A DNA stretch of 39,757 bases, from NCBI GenBank assembly GCA_947463065.1, contig CANHSF010000006.1:1-39757 (forward strand), in the 5' to 3' direction. Shown here piece after piece: positions 33,264-39,757 of this stretch. The position numbers were made by a program, and so were the translations under genes. Within the stretch, counting starts at the first letter, position 1. Each line of letters begins with the position of its first letter. The notes beneath the pieces were generated by a model. It was not told the DNA's origin. It worked only from the letters and a program-made list of their open reading frames with translations, and made no database searches. Source of the stretch: Flavobacteriales bacterium (GTDB lineage Bacteria; Bacteroidota; Bacteroidia; Flavobacteriales_D; Sanyastnellaceae).

Positions 33264-33947
33264 TCACCGGTGGCAACACGAATGTTGGGTGTCGGATAAT
33301 TTGGGACTCACCATGGGGATGCCGAGGCCTGCGCCGCGCAGAACGATGAGCAATGCAAAGGCCATCAATACGATTTGAATTTGGCGTTTGTGGCGCTGTC
33401 CGAAACGCTCTTGAAGGGCACGGATAATGTGTGAAGAGAAAAACAATGCGGGTGTATTGGCCAATCCAAACAGGGCCATGAATAAGGCCCCCATCCACGG
33501 TGAGGCGGTGATAATGGAGGCGGCCAATGCGCTGTAGACTAGTCCACAGGGCAAAAAGGCGTTGAGCAGTCCCATGCCAAGGACGATGCCGGGGTGTCCT
33601 GTGTGCCACCATTGCATCCATTGTTGCCGAAGGTTGCGCATGGGCTGCCCCCACCGTGCAGGGAGGCGCTGAATGGTGGTGGGCCACAAAAATGTGAGCA
33701 ACAACAGCGATCCAGCTACCACCGCCAACCACTCTTGGGTGATCACCAAGCGCATGCTGTAGCCGATAAGACCCATCAGCGCTCCGAATAGGGCATAACC
33801 CAAAATCCTTCCGCTGTGGTAGATCAACGAGCGTTTCATGTGCAATCGCCCACCCACGTGCAAGGCCGCCACCAACGGGCCACACATGCCGATGCAATGT
33901 AGGCTTCCTGCGAGGCCAATACTCAGTGCAATGAGGAGGTGATGCAT
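33264..33947 (-). CDS. TauE/SafE-type membrane protein of the cbb3 operon (UreH/CcoH2-like)
   Basis: This 227-residue protein has about six membrane helices. The start SIGLAGSLHCIGMCGPLVAA carries the HCxGMCGP motif typical of the sulfite-exporter-like/UreH-type proteins at the end of cbb3 oxidase gene sets. GILNAFLPCGLVYSAL-like sequence (GLLNAFLPCGLVYSAL) gives a second Cys-containing repeat. The paired His/Cys and Cys-Gly motifs suggest metal handling, probably copper for oxidase assembly. The start codon abuts the fixH stop with no gap, so it is the last gene of the operon. Its C-terminus ends in HSCCHR next to the heptamer array. Confidence 0.85.
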   Translation of the reverse strand: MHHLLIALSIGLAGSLHCIGMCGPLVAALHVGGRLHMKRSLIYHSGRILGYALFGALMGLIGYSMRLVITQEWLAVVAGSLLLLTFLWPTTIQRLPARWGQPMRNLRQQWMQWWHTGHPGIVLGMGLLNAFLPCGLVYSALAASIITASPWMGALFMALFGLANTPALFFSSHIIRALQERFGQRHKRQIQIVLMAFALLIVLRGAGLGIPMVSPKLSDTQHSCCHR

Positions 33948-34382
33948 CTAGTGAACGATGACGGATTGTTCGAAGGCGTATGGAATGTGATCTTTGACCC
34001 AGTCGATCTTGAGCATGTATTTCCCTTGCTCCAAAACGGATTTATCGATGTGCAAAATGCCTTTCTCATCGGGTTGGATATCGAATACTTTGTCGGCCTT
34101 GGCGTTGTCGGGTTTGTACATGAAGATACTGCGGCTGTCGACTTGCCAATGTCCAATGGGCAAAGCGATGTCGATGGATGCCCCTTTTTGTACCATTTCG
34201 ATGCCCGATGACAAGGCGTAATAATTTTGCAACGCGCGCATGCGATCGCTGTATTTCAACTCTTGTTCGTAGTAATCTTTGCGCACCAGCGAGACATCTT
34301 TGCCGTGTGACTTGACGACGAGCAAAACAATACCTGCTACAAATGCGAGGTAGATGAATAATATGCGTTTTCCCCAGTTCAT
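33948..34382 (-). CDS. fixH: FixH family protein (cbb3 oxidase assembly)
   Basis: This 144-residue protein has one N-terminal membrane anchor (ILFIYLAFVAGIVLLVVKS) followed by the conserved KDYYEQELKYSDRM, the FixH hallmark (YYxxxLxYxxxI), and a periplasmic beta domain. FixH/CcoH is needed for assembly or stability of cbb3 oxidase. It lies one base after ccoG and directly before the TauE/SafE-like gene, all on the minus strand. Length fits the family. Confidence 0.85.
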   Translation of the reverse strand: MNWGKRILFIYLAFVAGIVLLVVKSHGKDVSLVRKDYYEQELKYSDRMRALQNYYALSSGIEMVQKGASIDIALPIGHWQVDSRSIFMYKPDNAKADKVFDIQPDEKGILHIDKSVLEQGKYMLKIDWVKDHIPYAFEQSVIVH

Positions 34383-34383
34383 G

Positions 34384-35787
34384 TTATTGTTTTTTAAATT
34401 GTCGATTGGATGGACCTAAAAAGGTTGTTTTTTCTCGGCTGATGCATTGGCCATGGGCTTCAAAGCACAACCTGATATTGGATTTTTGTTGTGTGATACG
34501 AGACACCGGAAGGATCACAAAGAGCTGAACATCGATCACGGTGTCGGGAGGAATGACCAGCAACGAATCTCCGACATGTTGTATCTGTGCGTGCATTTTT
34601 TCTTCGTGCACAACAACAGGTAAGGCGGCACGTGTTTTATTCACGATTTTGATGTTGTACAAATTGCTGATGGTGCTGTCGGTGGGGCGATAAAACAAGG
34701 TGCCTTTGGGTCGGGCTACGTTCACATCCAAGTCGCTGCGGGTGATGAGCAAGAAACTTTCCAACGAAATCAACACGCCCAACACCGCAGTGTATGCAAT
34801 AATGCGGGGAGTGAAGCGCAACCGTTGGCCCTTTGCAATGGTGTTTTCGCTGGCATATCGGATGAGGCCTTTGGGCTTGTTTAAACCTTGCATGATGTGA
34901 TCGCACGAATCGATGCAGGCCGTGCAGTTGACACATTCGAGTTGCGTGCCATTGCGGATGTCGATACCGGTCGGGCATACGCGCACACAATCACCGCAAT
35001 CGATACAATCGCCTTTGCCCGTTTCTTTGCCCTTGTGCCGCGGTTCGCCACGCACATAATCGTAGGCGACTACGATGGAGTTTTTGTCCAACAATACACC
35101 TTGCATGCGGCCATACGGACATACGACTAGGCAGGCTTGCTCGCGGAACCAATAGTACACAAAGAAGAAAATCACGGTAAATGCAATCATTGCGATGAGC
35201 CCACCGATATGCTGGCCCGCCGGTTCGGTCATGATTTTCCATACTTCTTTGACCCCAATGATGTAAGCCAATAAAGTGTGGGCCACCATGAATGCAACGA
35301 TAAAAAACAAAACGATTTTTAATGCGCGCTTCTTGATTTTTTCGTTGGTCCAAGGGCCATTTTGAAGTTGTTTTTGTCGTGCCGCATTTCCTTCAATGGC
35401 GTATTCAATCTTGCGGAATATCATTTCCATAAAAATGGTCTGAGGGCAAACCCATCCGCAGAAAACTCTTCCGTACACCACCGTGAATAGCGCGATGAAC
35501 ACAATGAAAATGATCATGCCCAACATGAAGATGAAAAAATCTTGTGGCCAAAAGCGGACGCCAAACAAGATGAATTTCCGCTCAACAATATTGAACAAAA
35601 ACAGCGGATCGCCTTTCCATTCGATGAAAGGCAGGGTGAAAAAAATCACGATGTAAATCCAACTTACACGCGTGCGCCAGTTGTAGAACGTGCCCGATGG
35701 TTGTTTGGGAAAAAACCATACGCGCTTGCCCTGCTGGTCGATGTGGCTGACGCTGTCGCGAAAACTTTCTTCTGCGTAAGTGGACAT
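34384..35787 (-). CDS. ccoG: Cytochrome c oxidase accessory protein CcoG (FixG/RdxA)
   Basis: This 467-residue inner-membrane iron-sulfur protein has about five membrane helices. A NosR/NapH-like CGWVCPQTIFME motif lies in the membrane part. Two ferredoxin-type clusters follow, CIDCGDCVRVCPTGIDI and CVNCTACIDSCDHIM. The Ig-like C-terminal domain is typical of FixG. CcoG acts as a copper reductase (cupric to cuprous) in cbb3 oxidase assembly. It follows ccoP by nine bases in the operon and precedes fixH by one base. Confidence 0.93.
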   Translation of the reverse strand: MSTYAEESFRDSVSHIDQQGKRVWFFPKQPSGTFYNWRTRVSWIYIVIFFTLPFIEWKGDPLFLFNIVERKFILFGVRFWPQDFFIFMLGMIIFIVFIALFTVVYGRVFCGWVCPQTIFMEMIFRKIEYAIEGNAARQKQLQNGPWTNEKIKKRALKIVLFFIVAFMVAHTLLAYIIGVKEVWKIMTEPAGQHIGGLIAMIAFTVIFFFVYYWFREQACLVVCPYGRMQGVLLDKNSIVVAYDYVRGEPRHKGKETGKGDCIDCGDCVRVCPTGIDIRNGTQLECVNCTACIDSCDHIMQGLNKPKGLIRYASENTIAKGQRLRFTPRIIAYTAVLGVLISLESFLLITRSDLDVNVARPKGTLFYRPTDSTISNLYNIKIVNKTRAALPVVVHEEKMHAQIQHVGDSLLVIPPDTVIDVQLFVILPVSRITQQKSNIRLCFEAHGQCISREKTTFLGPSNRQFKKQ

Positions 35788-35796
35788 AGGACGGTA

Positions 35797-36945
35797 TTAT
35801 TTCGCTGCTACAGTATTCAGAGTGTCTGTTGCCACAGTGTCTTGGGGTGCGCTGCCAGCTGCGGCATACAGATCGCCTTCAGGGGCTTTTGGATTGGAGG
35901 GATGGGTGCCTTGCAAACTCATGACGTAGTTGGCTACTTGCGCAATTTCGGCAGCCGACAACTCTTGTTGCCACGACTTCATGCCTTTGCCTTGTACTCC
36001 GTATTTGATGGTTTTAAATACATCTTTGATATCGCCACCATGCAGCCAATACGAGTCGGTGAGGTTGGGTCCTACAATGCCTTCGCCCGAACCTCCGTGA
36101 CATACTTTACACAGTTTGGTATAATGCGATGCGCCTTGTTGGAGAATGGTGGCATCGGCCTGCAGTGTAATGGTCGTTTCATCTACTGCATCGGCCGCTT
36201 TGGCTTTGTAGGCTTCGATGGCCAGGCGTGCTGTTTCCATTTCATTGGTGTATTCGGTGGCTTGCAATGCACCTTCTTTGACCACATGGAAATACGTCAA
36301 ATAAATACCTGCCCAAACGATGGACACATAGAATCCATATTTCCACCAGGGCGGCAATGCATTGTCCAATTCGCGGATACCATCGTAATCGTGATCGGTC
36401 ATGATGGCTGCTTCGGCCTCAATAGCTACACTTTTGTTCATGCGGTCCCAGAAGTAACTGCGGCGTTTGGCAGGCGCTACCTCAGCGATGTGTGCGTTGG
36501 TGTAACTGCGAATGAGCAACATGTAATACAACACCACGGCCAATTCGATTGCAATGATCACCACGAGCGCGTTGATGGCAGTATGTCCAAATCCTTCGTG
36601 CAAAAACATCGCTTGCTTATGCGGTTCGGGCATTTTGAGTTGAGCCTGTGAGGGCAGAGCCACGCTGCTTAATGCTATCAATGCGGCAATGGTTTTAAAT
36701 CCTTCCCAGTTTTTTTTAGCTTGATCCTTGCCGTATTTCAAGGCAATCGCACTGAAGACTTTGCCCAATTGGACAATGAAGATCAGCAGCACGACAGCTA
36801 CGAAGATGAGGGCATAAAACACGGGGGATTGGTAAATGCTCGGCTCTTGAAGTTTTGCCGCTTCAACTATTGCTGGATTGGCTTGTGCCCAACCGCTGTG
36901 AACAAAGAGTGCGATAAGGCTGGTCGTTATGGTTATTCTTTTCAT
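35797..36945 (-). CDS. ccoP: cbb3 oxidase subunit III (CcoP), mono-haem form
   Basis: From the ATG at 36945 (MKRITITTS) this encodes 382 residues; the longer frame runs into ccoQ. It has a signal-like N-terminus, a membrane helix near residues 45-62, another near 122-146, then the CcoP-type domain with DGIRELDNALPPWWKYGFY and a helix. The cytochrome c domain contains one haem site, CKVCHGG, with GMKSW providing the axial Met region. Classical CcoP has two CxxCH sites; only one is present here. The final Ala/Thr-rich tail is low complexity. CcoP passes electrons to the catalytic subunit. It sits between ccoQ and ccoG. Confidence 0.9.
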   Translation of the reverse strand: MKRITITTSLIALFVHSGWAQANPAIVEAAKLQEPSIYQSPVFYALIFVAVVLLIFIVQLGKVFSAIALKYGKDQAKKNWEGFKTIAALIALSSVALPSQAQLKMPEPHKQAMFLHEGFGHTAINALVVIIAIELAVVLYYMLLIRSYTNAHIAEVAPAKRRSYFWDRMNKSVAIEAEAAIMTDHDYDGIRELDNALPPWWKYGFYVSIVWAGIYLTYFHVVKEGALQATEYTNEMETARLAIEAYKAKAADAVDETTITLQADATILQQGASHYTKLCKVCHGGSGEGIVGPNLTDSYWLHGGDIKDVFKTIKYGVQGKGMKSWQQELSAAEIAQVANYVMSLQGTHPSNPKAPEGDLYAAAGSAPQDTVATDTLNTVAAK

Positions 36946-36952
36946 CGCTATG

Positions 36953-37111
36953 TTATTGTAGTGGTAAGTTTTTTTGTTCTTGAATGCTCTCGCGGGATTG
37001 GCGAAAGACTTGCCACAATGCCAAGCCAAACACCCCGATGAAGAGCAACATGGAGATCAGCGGATAGATCGCTATTCCCGAAATGGATTCGAGATAATTG
37101 ATGAATTTCAT
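36953..37111 (-). CDS. ccoQ: CcoQ-like small cbb3 subunit
   Basis: A short gene of 52 codons plus stop reads MKFINYLESISG, then one membrane helix (YPLISMLLFIGVFGLALWQVF) with a charged tail ending in QEQKNLPLQ. Its ATG overlaps the ccoNO stop as ATGA, and ccoP begins seven bases after its stop. Size, single helix and position between ccoNO and ccoP are those of CcoQ/FixQ, which stabilises cbb3 oxidase. It is easily missed because of its length. Confidence 0.8.
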   Translation of the reverse strand: MKFINYLESISGIAIYPLISMLLFIGVFGLALWQVFRQSRESIQEQKNLPLQ

Positions 37112-39273
37112 TTCTGTGCTTGTTGAGTCGGTTTAACTTCTATGTCGGTGCCCAAGCGTTGGAGATAGGCAATCAACGCTATGATTTCATGATCGGGGCT
37201 TAGGCCTTCTTCTCCAATGAGCAATTGGTCTTGTTGGGCCACTAACTCATCATAAATGCCCATGGCTTGTTTTTGCATTTCACTCACCGCGACCAAATCA
37301 AATCCGGTGGGATACGGAACTCCCATGGTTTGCATGGCGCGAATTTTTCCTGCCGTCAAACTGGTGTCGAGCGTGCTGGTGTGCAACCAAGGGTAACGCG
37401 GCATGATAGAGGTAGGTGATGTAGAGGTGGGATCGGCCATGTGGTTGTAATGCCACGCATGGCTCTTGCGGTTGTTGCCGTATCCCGCGCGCGCCAAGTC
37501 GGGACCGGTGCGTTTGCTGCCCCATTGGAAGGGATGATCGTAGACGAATTCGCCGGCTTTGCTGTATTCGCCATAGCGTTCGGTTTCGGCGCGGAAGGGG
37601 CGCACCATTTGCGAGTGACAGGTATAACATCCTTCGCGCACATAGATGTCACGACCTTCTAACTCCAACGGTGTGTACGGTTGCACGGCAGCGATAGTGG
37701 GGATGTTGTCCTTGATGAGGAAGGTCGGAATCAATTCGAGGATACCGCCTATGCCCACAGCAACAAGGGCGAACACCAACATCTGAACCGGTTTGCGTTC
37801 GATCCAACGGTGCCAGTGTTCTTTGCCGTGGATGCTGTAAGCCTTGGCCAAGCCAGGTGCTTCGGCTTCTTCATTGGCCAGAAAGGATCCTGCTTTGGCC
37901 GTTTTGTAGAGGTTGACAATCATGATCAACGCACCGATCAAGAACAATGTACCGCCCAAGGAGCGCAACGCATAGAATCCTTGCATACCGTTGACCATGT
38001 CTAAGAACTGGTATTGCAAACGGCCGTCTTCGGTGAATTGCGTCAACATTTCATTGTGGCGCCATCCTGCCCAATACATAGGTACTGCATACAATACGAT
38101 GCCGAGCGTACCAATCCAAAAGTGCCAGTTGGCTAGCTTTTTCGACCACAATGCGGTGCGCCACATTTTGGGCACCAACCAATACAATACGCCGAAGGTG
38201 AGGAAGCCGTTCCAACCCAATGCGCCAACATGCACGTGTGCAACGATCCAGTCGGTGTAGTGAGCAATGGCATTGACACTCTTGAGGGACAGCATCGGGC
38301 CTTCGAACGTGGACATACCGTAAGCGGTAACAGCTACCACCATGAATTTGAGCACGACATCTTCGCGCACTTTGTCCCACGCACCGCGGAGGGTAAGCAA
38401 GCCATTGATCATGCCGCCCCACGATGGCGCGATGAGCATAACACTGAACACCACACCCAAAGATTGCGCCCAGTCGGGCAATGCGGTGTACAATAAGTGG
38501 TGAGGACCTGCCCAGATGTAAATGAAGATCAATGCCCAGAAGTGAATGATCGACAAGCGGTACGAATACACTGGACGGTTGGCTGCTTTGGGAATAAAAT
38601 AGTACATCAATCCCAAGTACGGTGTGGTCAAAAAGAATGCGACGGCGTTGTGACCATACCACCATTGCACCAAGGCGTCTTGCACACCGGCGTACCAAGA
38701 GTAGCTTTTTAATAAAGACACAGGCAGTTCGATGCTGTTGACGATGTGCAACATGGCTACAGTAATCCATGTGGCGATGTAAAACCAAATGGCCACATAC
38801 AAATGGCGCTCGCGGCGTTGGATGATGGTCATGATCATATTGAGTCCGAACACGACCCACACCAAGGTGATCATGATGTCGATGGGCCACTCGAGCTCGG
38901 CATATTCTTTACCGGTGGTATATCCAAATACCAAGGTGAGCGCTGCGGCCACAATGATGAGTTGCCATCCCCAAAAATGGATGTTGGACAATCGATCGCT
39001 CCACATGCGGGCTTTGCACAAGCGTTGCAGTGAATAATAGACGCCCATGAAGATGCCGTTGCCCACAAAGGCAAAAATCACTGCATTGGTATGCAATGGG
39101 CGAAGGCGGCCATAGGTGGTTTGTGCCAGGTCGAAGTTGAGCGCAGGAAATACAAGTTGCAGCGCTACGATTACGCCCACCAGCATGCCAACGGCCCCCC
39201 ATAGTGCGGTGGCGATGGCAAAGTTCTTTACGATGCGATTGTCGTAAGCGAATTTTTCGATCGTGGAATTCAT
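37108..39273 (-). CDS. ccoNO: Fused cbb3 oxidase subunits I and II (CcoN-CcoO)
   Basis: This 721-residue protein joins catalytic CcoN (about residues 1-480, twelve helices) to mono-haem CcoO (about 500-721), a fusion common in Bacteroidota. CcoN shows the haem ligand region LRPLHTNAVIF, CuB-ligand WWYGHNAVAFF and GPHHLLYT, and HVHVGALGWNG near the haem b3 site. CcoO starts with a membrane helix (VQMLVFALVAVGIGGILELI) and has haem c site GCYTCHSQMVRP and axial-Met segment SIMPRYPWL. The enzyme reduces oxygen with high affinity and pumps protons under low oxygen. Its start overlaps the ccoS stop as ATGA, and its stop overlaps the ccoQ start. Confidence 0.95.
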   Translation of the reverse strand: MNSTIEKFAYDNRIVKNFAIATALWGAVGMLVGVIVALQLVFPALNFDLAQTTYGRLRPLHTNAVIFAFVGNGIFMGVYYSLQRLCKARMWSDRLSNIHFWGWQLIIVAAALTLVFGYTTGKEYAELEWPIDIMITLVWVVFGLNMIMTIIQRRERHLYVAIWFYIATWITVAMLHIVNSIELPVSLLKSYSWYAGVQDALVQWWYGHNAVAFFLTTPYLGLMYYFIPKAANRPVYSYRLSIIHFWALIFIYIWAGPHHLLYTALPDWAQSLGVVFSVMLIAPSWGGMINGLLTLRGAWDKVREDVVLKFMVVAVTAYGMSTFEGPMLSLKSVNAIAHYTDWIVAHVHVGALGWNGFLTFGVLYWLVPKMWRTALWSKKLANWHFWIGTLGIVLYAVPMYWAGWRHNEMLTQFTEDGRLQYQFLDMVNGMQGFYALRSLGGTLFLIGALIMIVNLYKTAKAGSFLANEEAEAPGLAKAYSIHGKEHWHRWIERKPVQMLVFALVAVGIGGILELIPTFLIKDNIPTIAAVQPYTPLELEGRDIYVREGCYTCHSQMVRPFRAETERYGEYSKAGEFVYDHPFQWGSKRTGPDLARAGYGNNRKSHAWHYNHMADPTSTSPTSIMPRYPWLHTSTLDTSLTAGKIRAMQTMGVPYPTGFDLVAVSEMQKQAMGIYDELVAQQDQLLIGEEGLSPDHEIIALIAYLQRLGTDIEVKPTQQAQK

Positions 39274-39443
39274 AGTTCGGTTGTTATGGTTGATTGTGTT
39301 TTGATTTCATCGTCTTTTAACATGCGCAAAGAAGGCGTGGTGGAATCGTCGAATTGTCCGCGCTTTGCACTGTAGATAAAGGCCAACAGAAAGAGTCCCG
39401 CGATGGGGATACTAACACAGATGAGAATATACATGGTGCCCAT
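39270..39443 (-). CDS. ccoS: cbb3 oxidase assembly protein CcoS
   Basis: A 57-residue protein starts at the ATG at 39443 (MGTMYILICV; ATG 39434 is an alternative). It has a single membrane helix, then SAKRGQFDDSTTPSLRMLKDD, which can be read as the CcoS hallmark GQFDD plus PxxRML. CcoS is required for cofactor insertion into CcoN. Its stop overlaps the ccoNO start as ATGA, making it the first gene of the operon seen here. The usual upstream gene ccoI (copper P-type ATPase) is not present before the transposase remnant. Confidence 0.88.
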   Translation of the reverse strand: MGTMYILICVSIPIAGLFLLAFIYSAKRGQFDDSTTPSLRMLKDDEIKTQSTITTEL

Positions 39444-39466
39444 AGGTCTTCTGATGATCGTTGGTC

Positions 39467-39474
39467 CAAAGAAA
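39467..39474 (-). promoter_or_regulatory. Weak candidate -7 element of the cbb3 operon (TTTCTTTG)
   Basis: On the minus strand TTTCTTTG differs from TAnnTTTG at one base and lies 23 bases before the ccoS ATG, downstream of the two palindromes. Motif evidence only. Confidence 0.25.
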
Positions 39475-39490
39475 GGGACGGGGTATAGTG

Positions 39491-39506
39491 TGTGATGTGA
39501 CTCACA
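39491..39506. promoter_or_regulatory. CRP/FNR-like palindrome TGTGA-N6-TCACA
   Basis: A perfect TGTGA-N6-TCACA dyad, the form recognised by CRP-type regulators, lies 47 bases before ccoS and just upstream of the weak -7 element. It is suitably placed for activation of the cbb3 operon. The regulator is not known. Confidence 0.5.
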
Positions 39507-39517
39507 TTAGATCGATG

Positions 39518-39533
39518 ACTGATGCGCGTCAGT
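39518..39533. promoter_or_regulatory. Second 16-base palindrome ACTGA-N6-TCAGT
   Basis: ACTGA-N6-TCAGT has the same length and shares the inner TGA-N6-TCA with the site 27 bases away. The two may be tandem operators for one CRP/FNR-family dimer type. Confidence 0.4.
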
Positions 39534-39652
39534 TTTGAACCTGATGTGTGTTTGGTGACGGCTGCGTGTGTTTTCGCTTCGCTCAAATATGGAGAGCTGC
39601 GCTCTTTTCACCGCGGAGGCGCAGAGATTTCTATGTTAATTGTCAAGTGTTT

Positions 39653-39670
39653 TTTCTAATTTGTTAGAAA
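39653..39670. other. AT-rich perfect hairpin after the transposase stop
   Basis: TTTCTAA (39653-39659), loop TTTG and TTAGAAA (39664-39670) form a perfect seven-base-pair stem three bases after the IS110-like stop on the minus strand. It could be an element-end structure or a weak terminator; there is no T run on the minus strand. Confidence 0.4.
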
Positions 39671-39673
39671 CTC

Positions 39674-39757
39674 TTATCGAACGGTATAGGGTGATTGTCT
39701 ATGGATTACAGCCCAGATGCGGTGTACGAGCTTGTTGCGCACCGCATTGATCACGGA
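39674..39757 (-). CDS. IS110-like transposase, C-terminal end, partial
   Basis: The minus strand is open from the right edge to a TAA at 39674-39676, giving 27 residues. They contain NAVRNKLVHRIWAVI and end in SPYTVR, closely resembling the C-terminal end of IS110-family transposases (the NAxRNKxxHRxFA pattern I know from that family). The catalytic DEDD and Ser domains would lie beyond the window. It is oriented toward the cbb3 operon. Assignment rests on a short match, so it is moderate. Confidence 0.6.
   Translation of the reverse strand, partial: SVINAVRNKLVHRIWAVIHRQSPYTVR

Noticed and set aside
33004-33378. Open frames with repeated TSNLQPP or RLEVGG patterns
   Set aside because: They are translations of the heptamer array, which is open in all frames, and not real proteins.
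39701-39757. Plus-strand open frame running off the right edge (MDYSPDAVYEL...)
   Set aside because: The opposite strand reads as a recognisable IS110-type C-terminus, which explains the open frame better.

Overview
The window looks like a chromosomal piece of a Bacteroidota bacterium, probably an environmental Flavobacteriales or Sphingobacteriales-like lineage. The reasons are: type A and type B C-terminal sorting domains of the type IX secretion system (T9SS), a PorP/SprF-type membrane protein, a PorE-like TPR/propeller/CRD/OmpA protein, a fused ccoN-ccoO gene, TAnnTTTG-like promoter elements, and starts that do not rely on Shine-Dalgarno sequences. The assignment rests on gene content only.

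Layout. (1) 1-5300: the tail of a T9SS-secreted protein, then an MBOAT O-acyltransferase, an SGNH-like membrane-anchored protein and a GT-B-like/capsule-type protein, together a surface-polysaccharide modification island. (2) 5400-8330: a half-size TSUP permease facing a minus-strand group of lipoprotein, SprT-like protein and proline dehydrogenase, plus a small membrane protein. (3) 8400-9995: mlaE-mlaF lipid-transport genes ending in a terminator; the MlaF Walker A carries an unusual Gly-to-Arg change. (4) 10072-22602: a 3,026-residue adhesin-like protein with about 31 Cys-containing Ig/PKD-like repeats and a type B sorting domain, followed by porP/sprF-like and porE-like genes and a small lipoprotein. 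This resembles the SprB-SprF arrangement of gliding bacteria. (5) 22655-27946: trigger factor with its terminator, tRNA-Leu(UAG), two outer-membrane barrel genes and a minimal T9SS-tail protein. (6) 28149-32722: lptB, a soluble PAS histidine kinase with a REC-CRP fusion response regulator, and a sugar-type MFS transporter. (7) 32723-33263: a 541-base gene-free stretch with a short imperfect repeat, a perfect stem-loop and a 28-unit indel-free heptamer array. (8) 33264-39443: a minus-strand cbb3 cytochrome oxidase operon, ccoS-ccoNO-ccoQ-ccoP-ccoG-fixH-tauE/safE, with two CRP/FNR-like palindromes upstream. (9) The right edge holds the last 27 codons of an IS110-like transposase.

How they fit together. 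The adhesin, PorP/SprF-like and PorE-like proteins probably form one surface-secretion and attachment unit, with the cell envelope maintained by LptB, MlaEF and trigger factor. The cbb3 operon encodes a high-affinity terminal oxidase for low oxygen. The REC-CRP regulator is a plausible but unproven candidate for binding the palindromes in front of it. The most notable pattern is in the giant adhesin: optional extra cysteines occur in matched pairs whose positions slide in opposite directions, which predicts a ladder of alternative cross-strand disulfides between two antiparallel strands.
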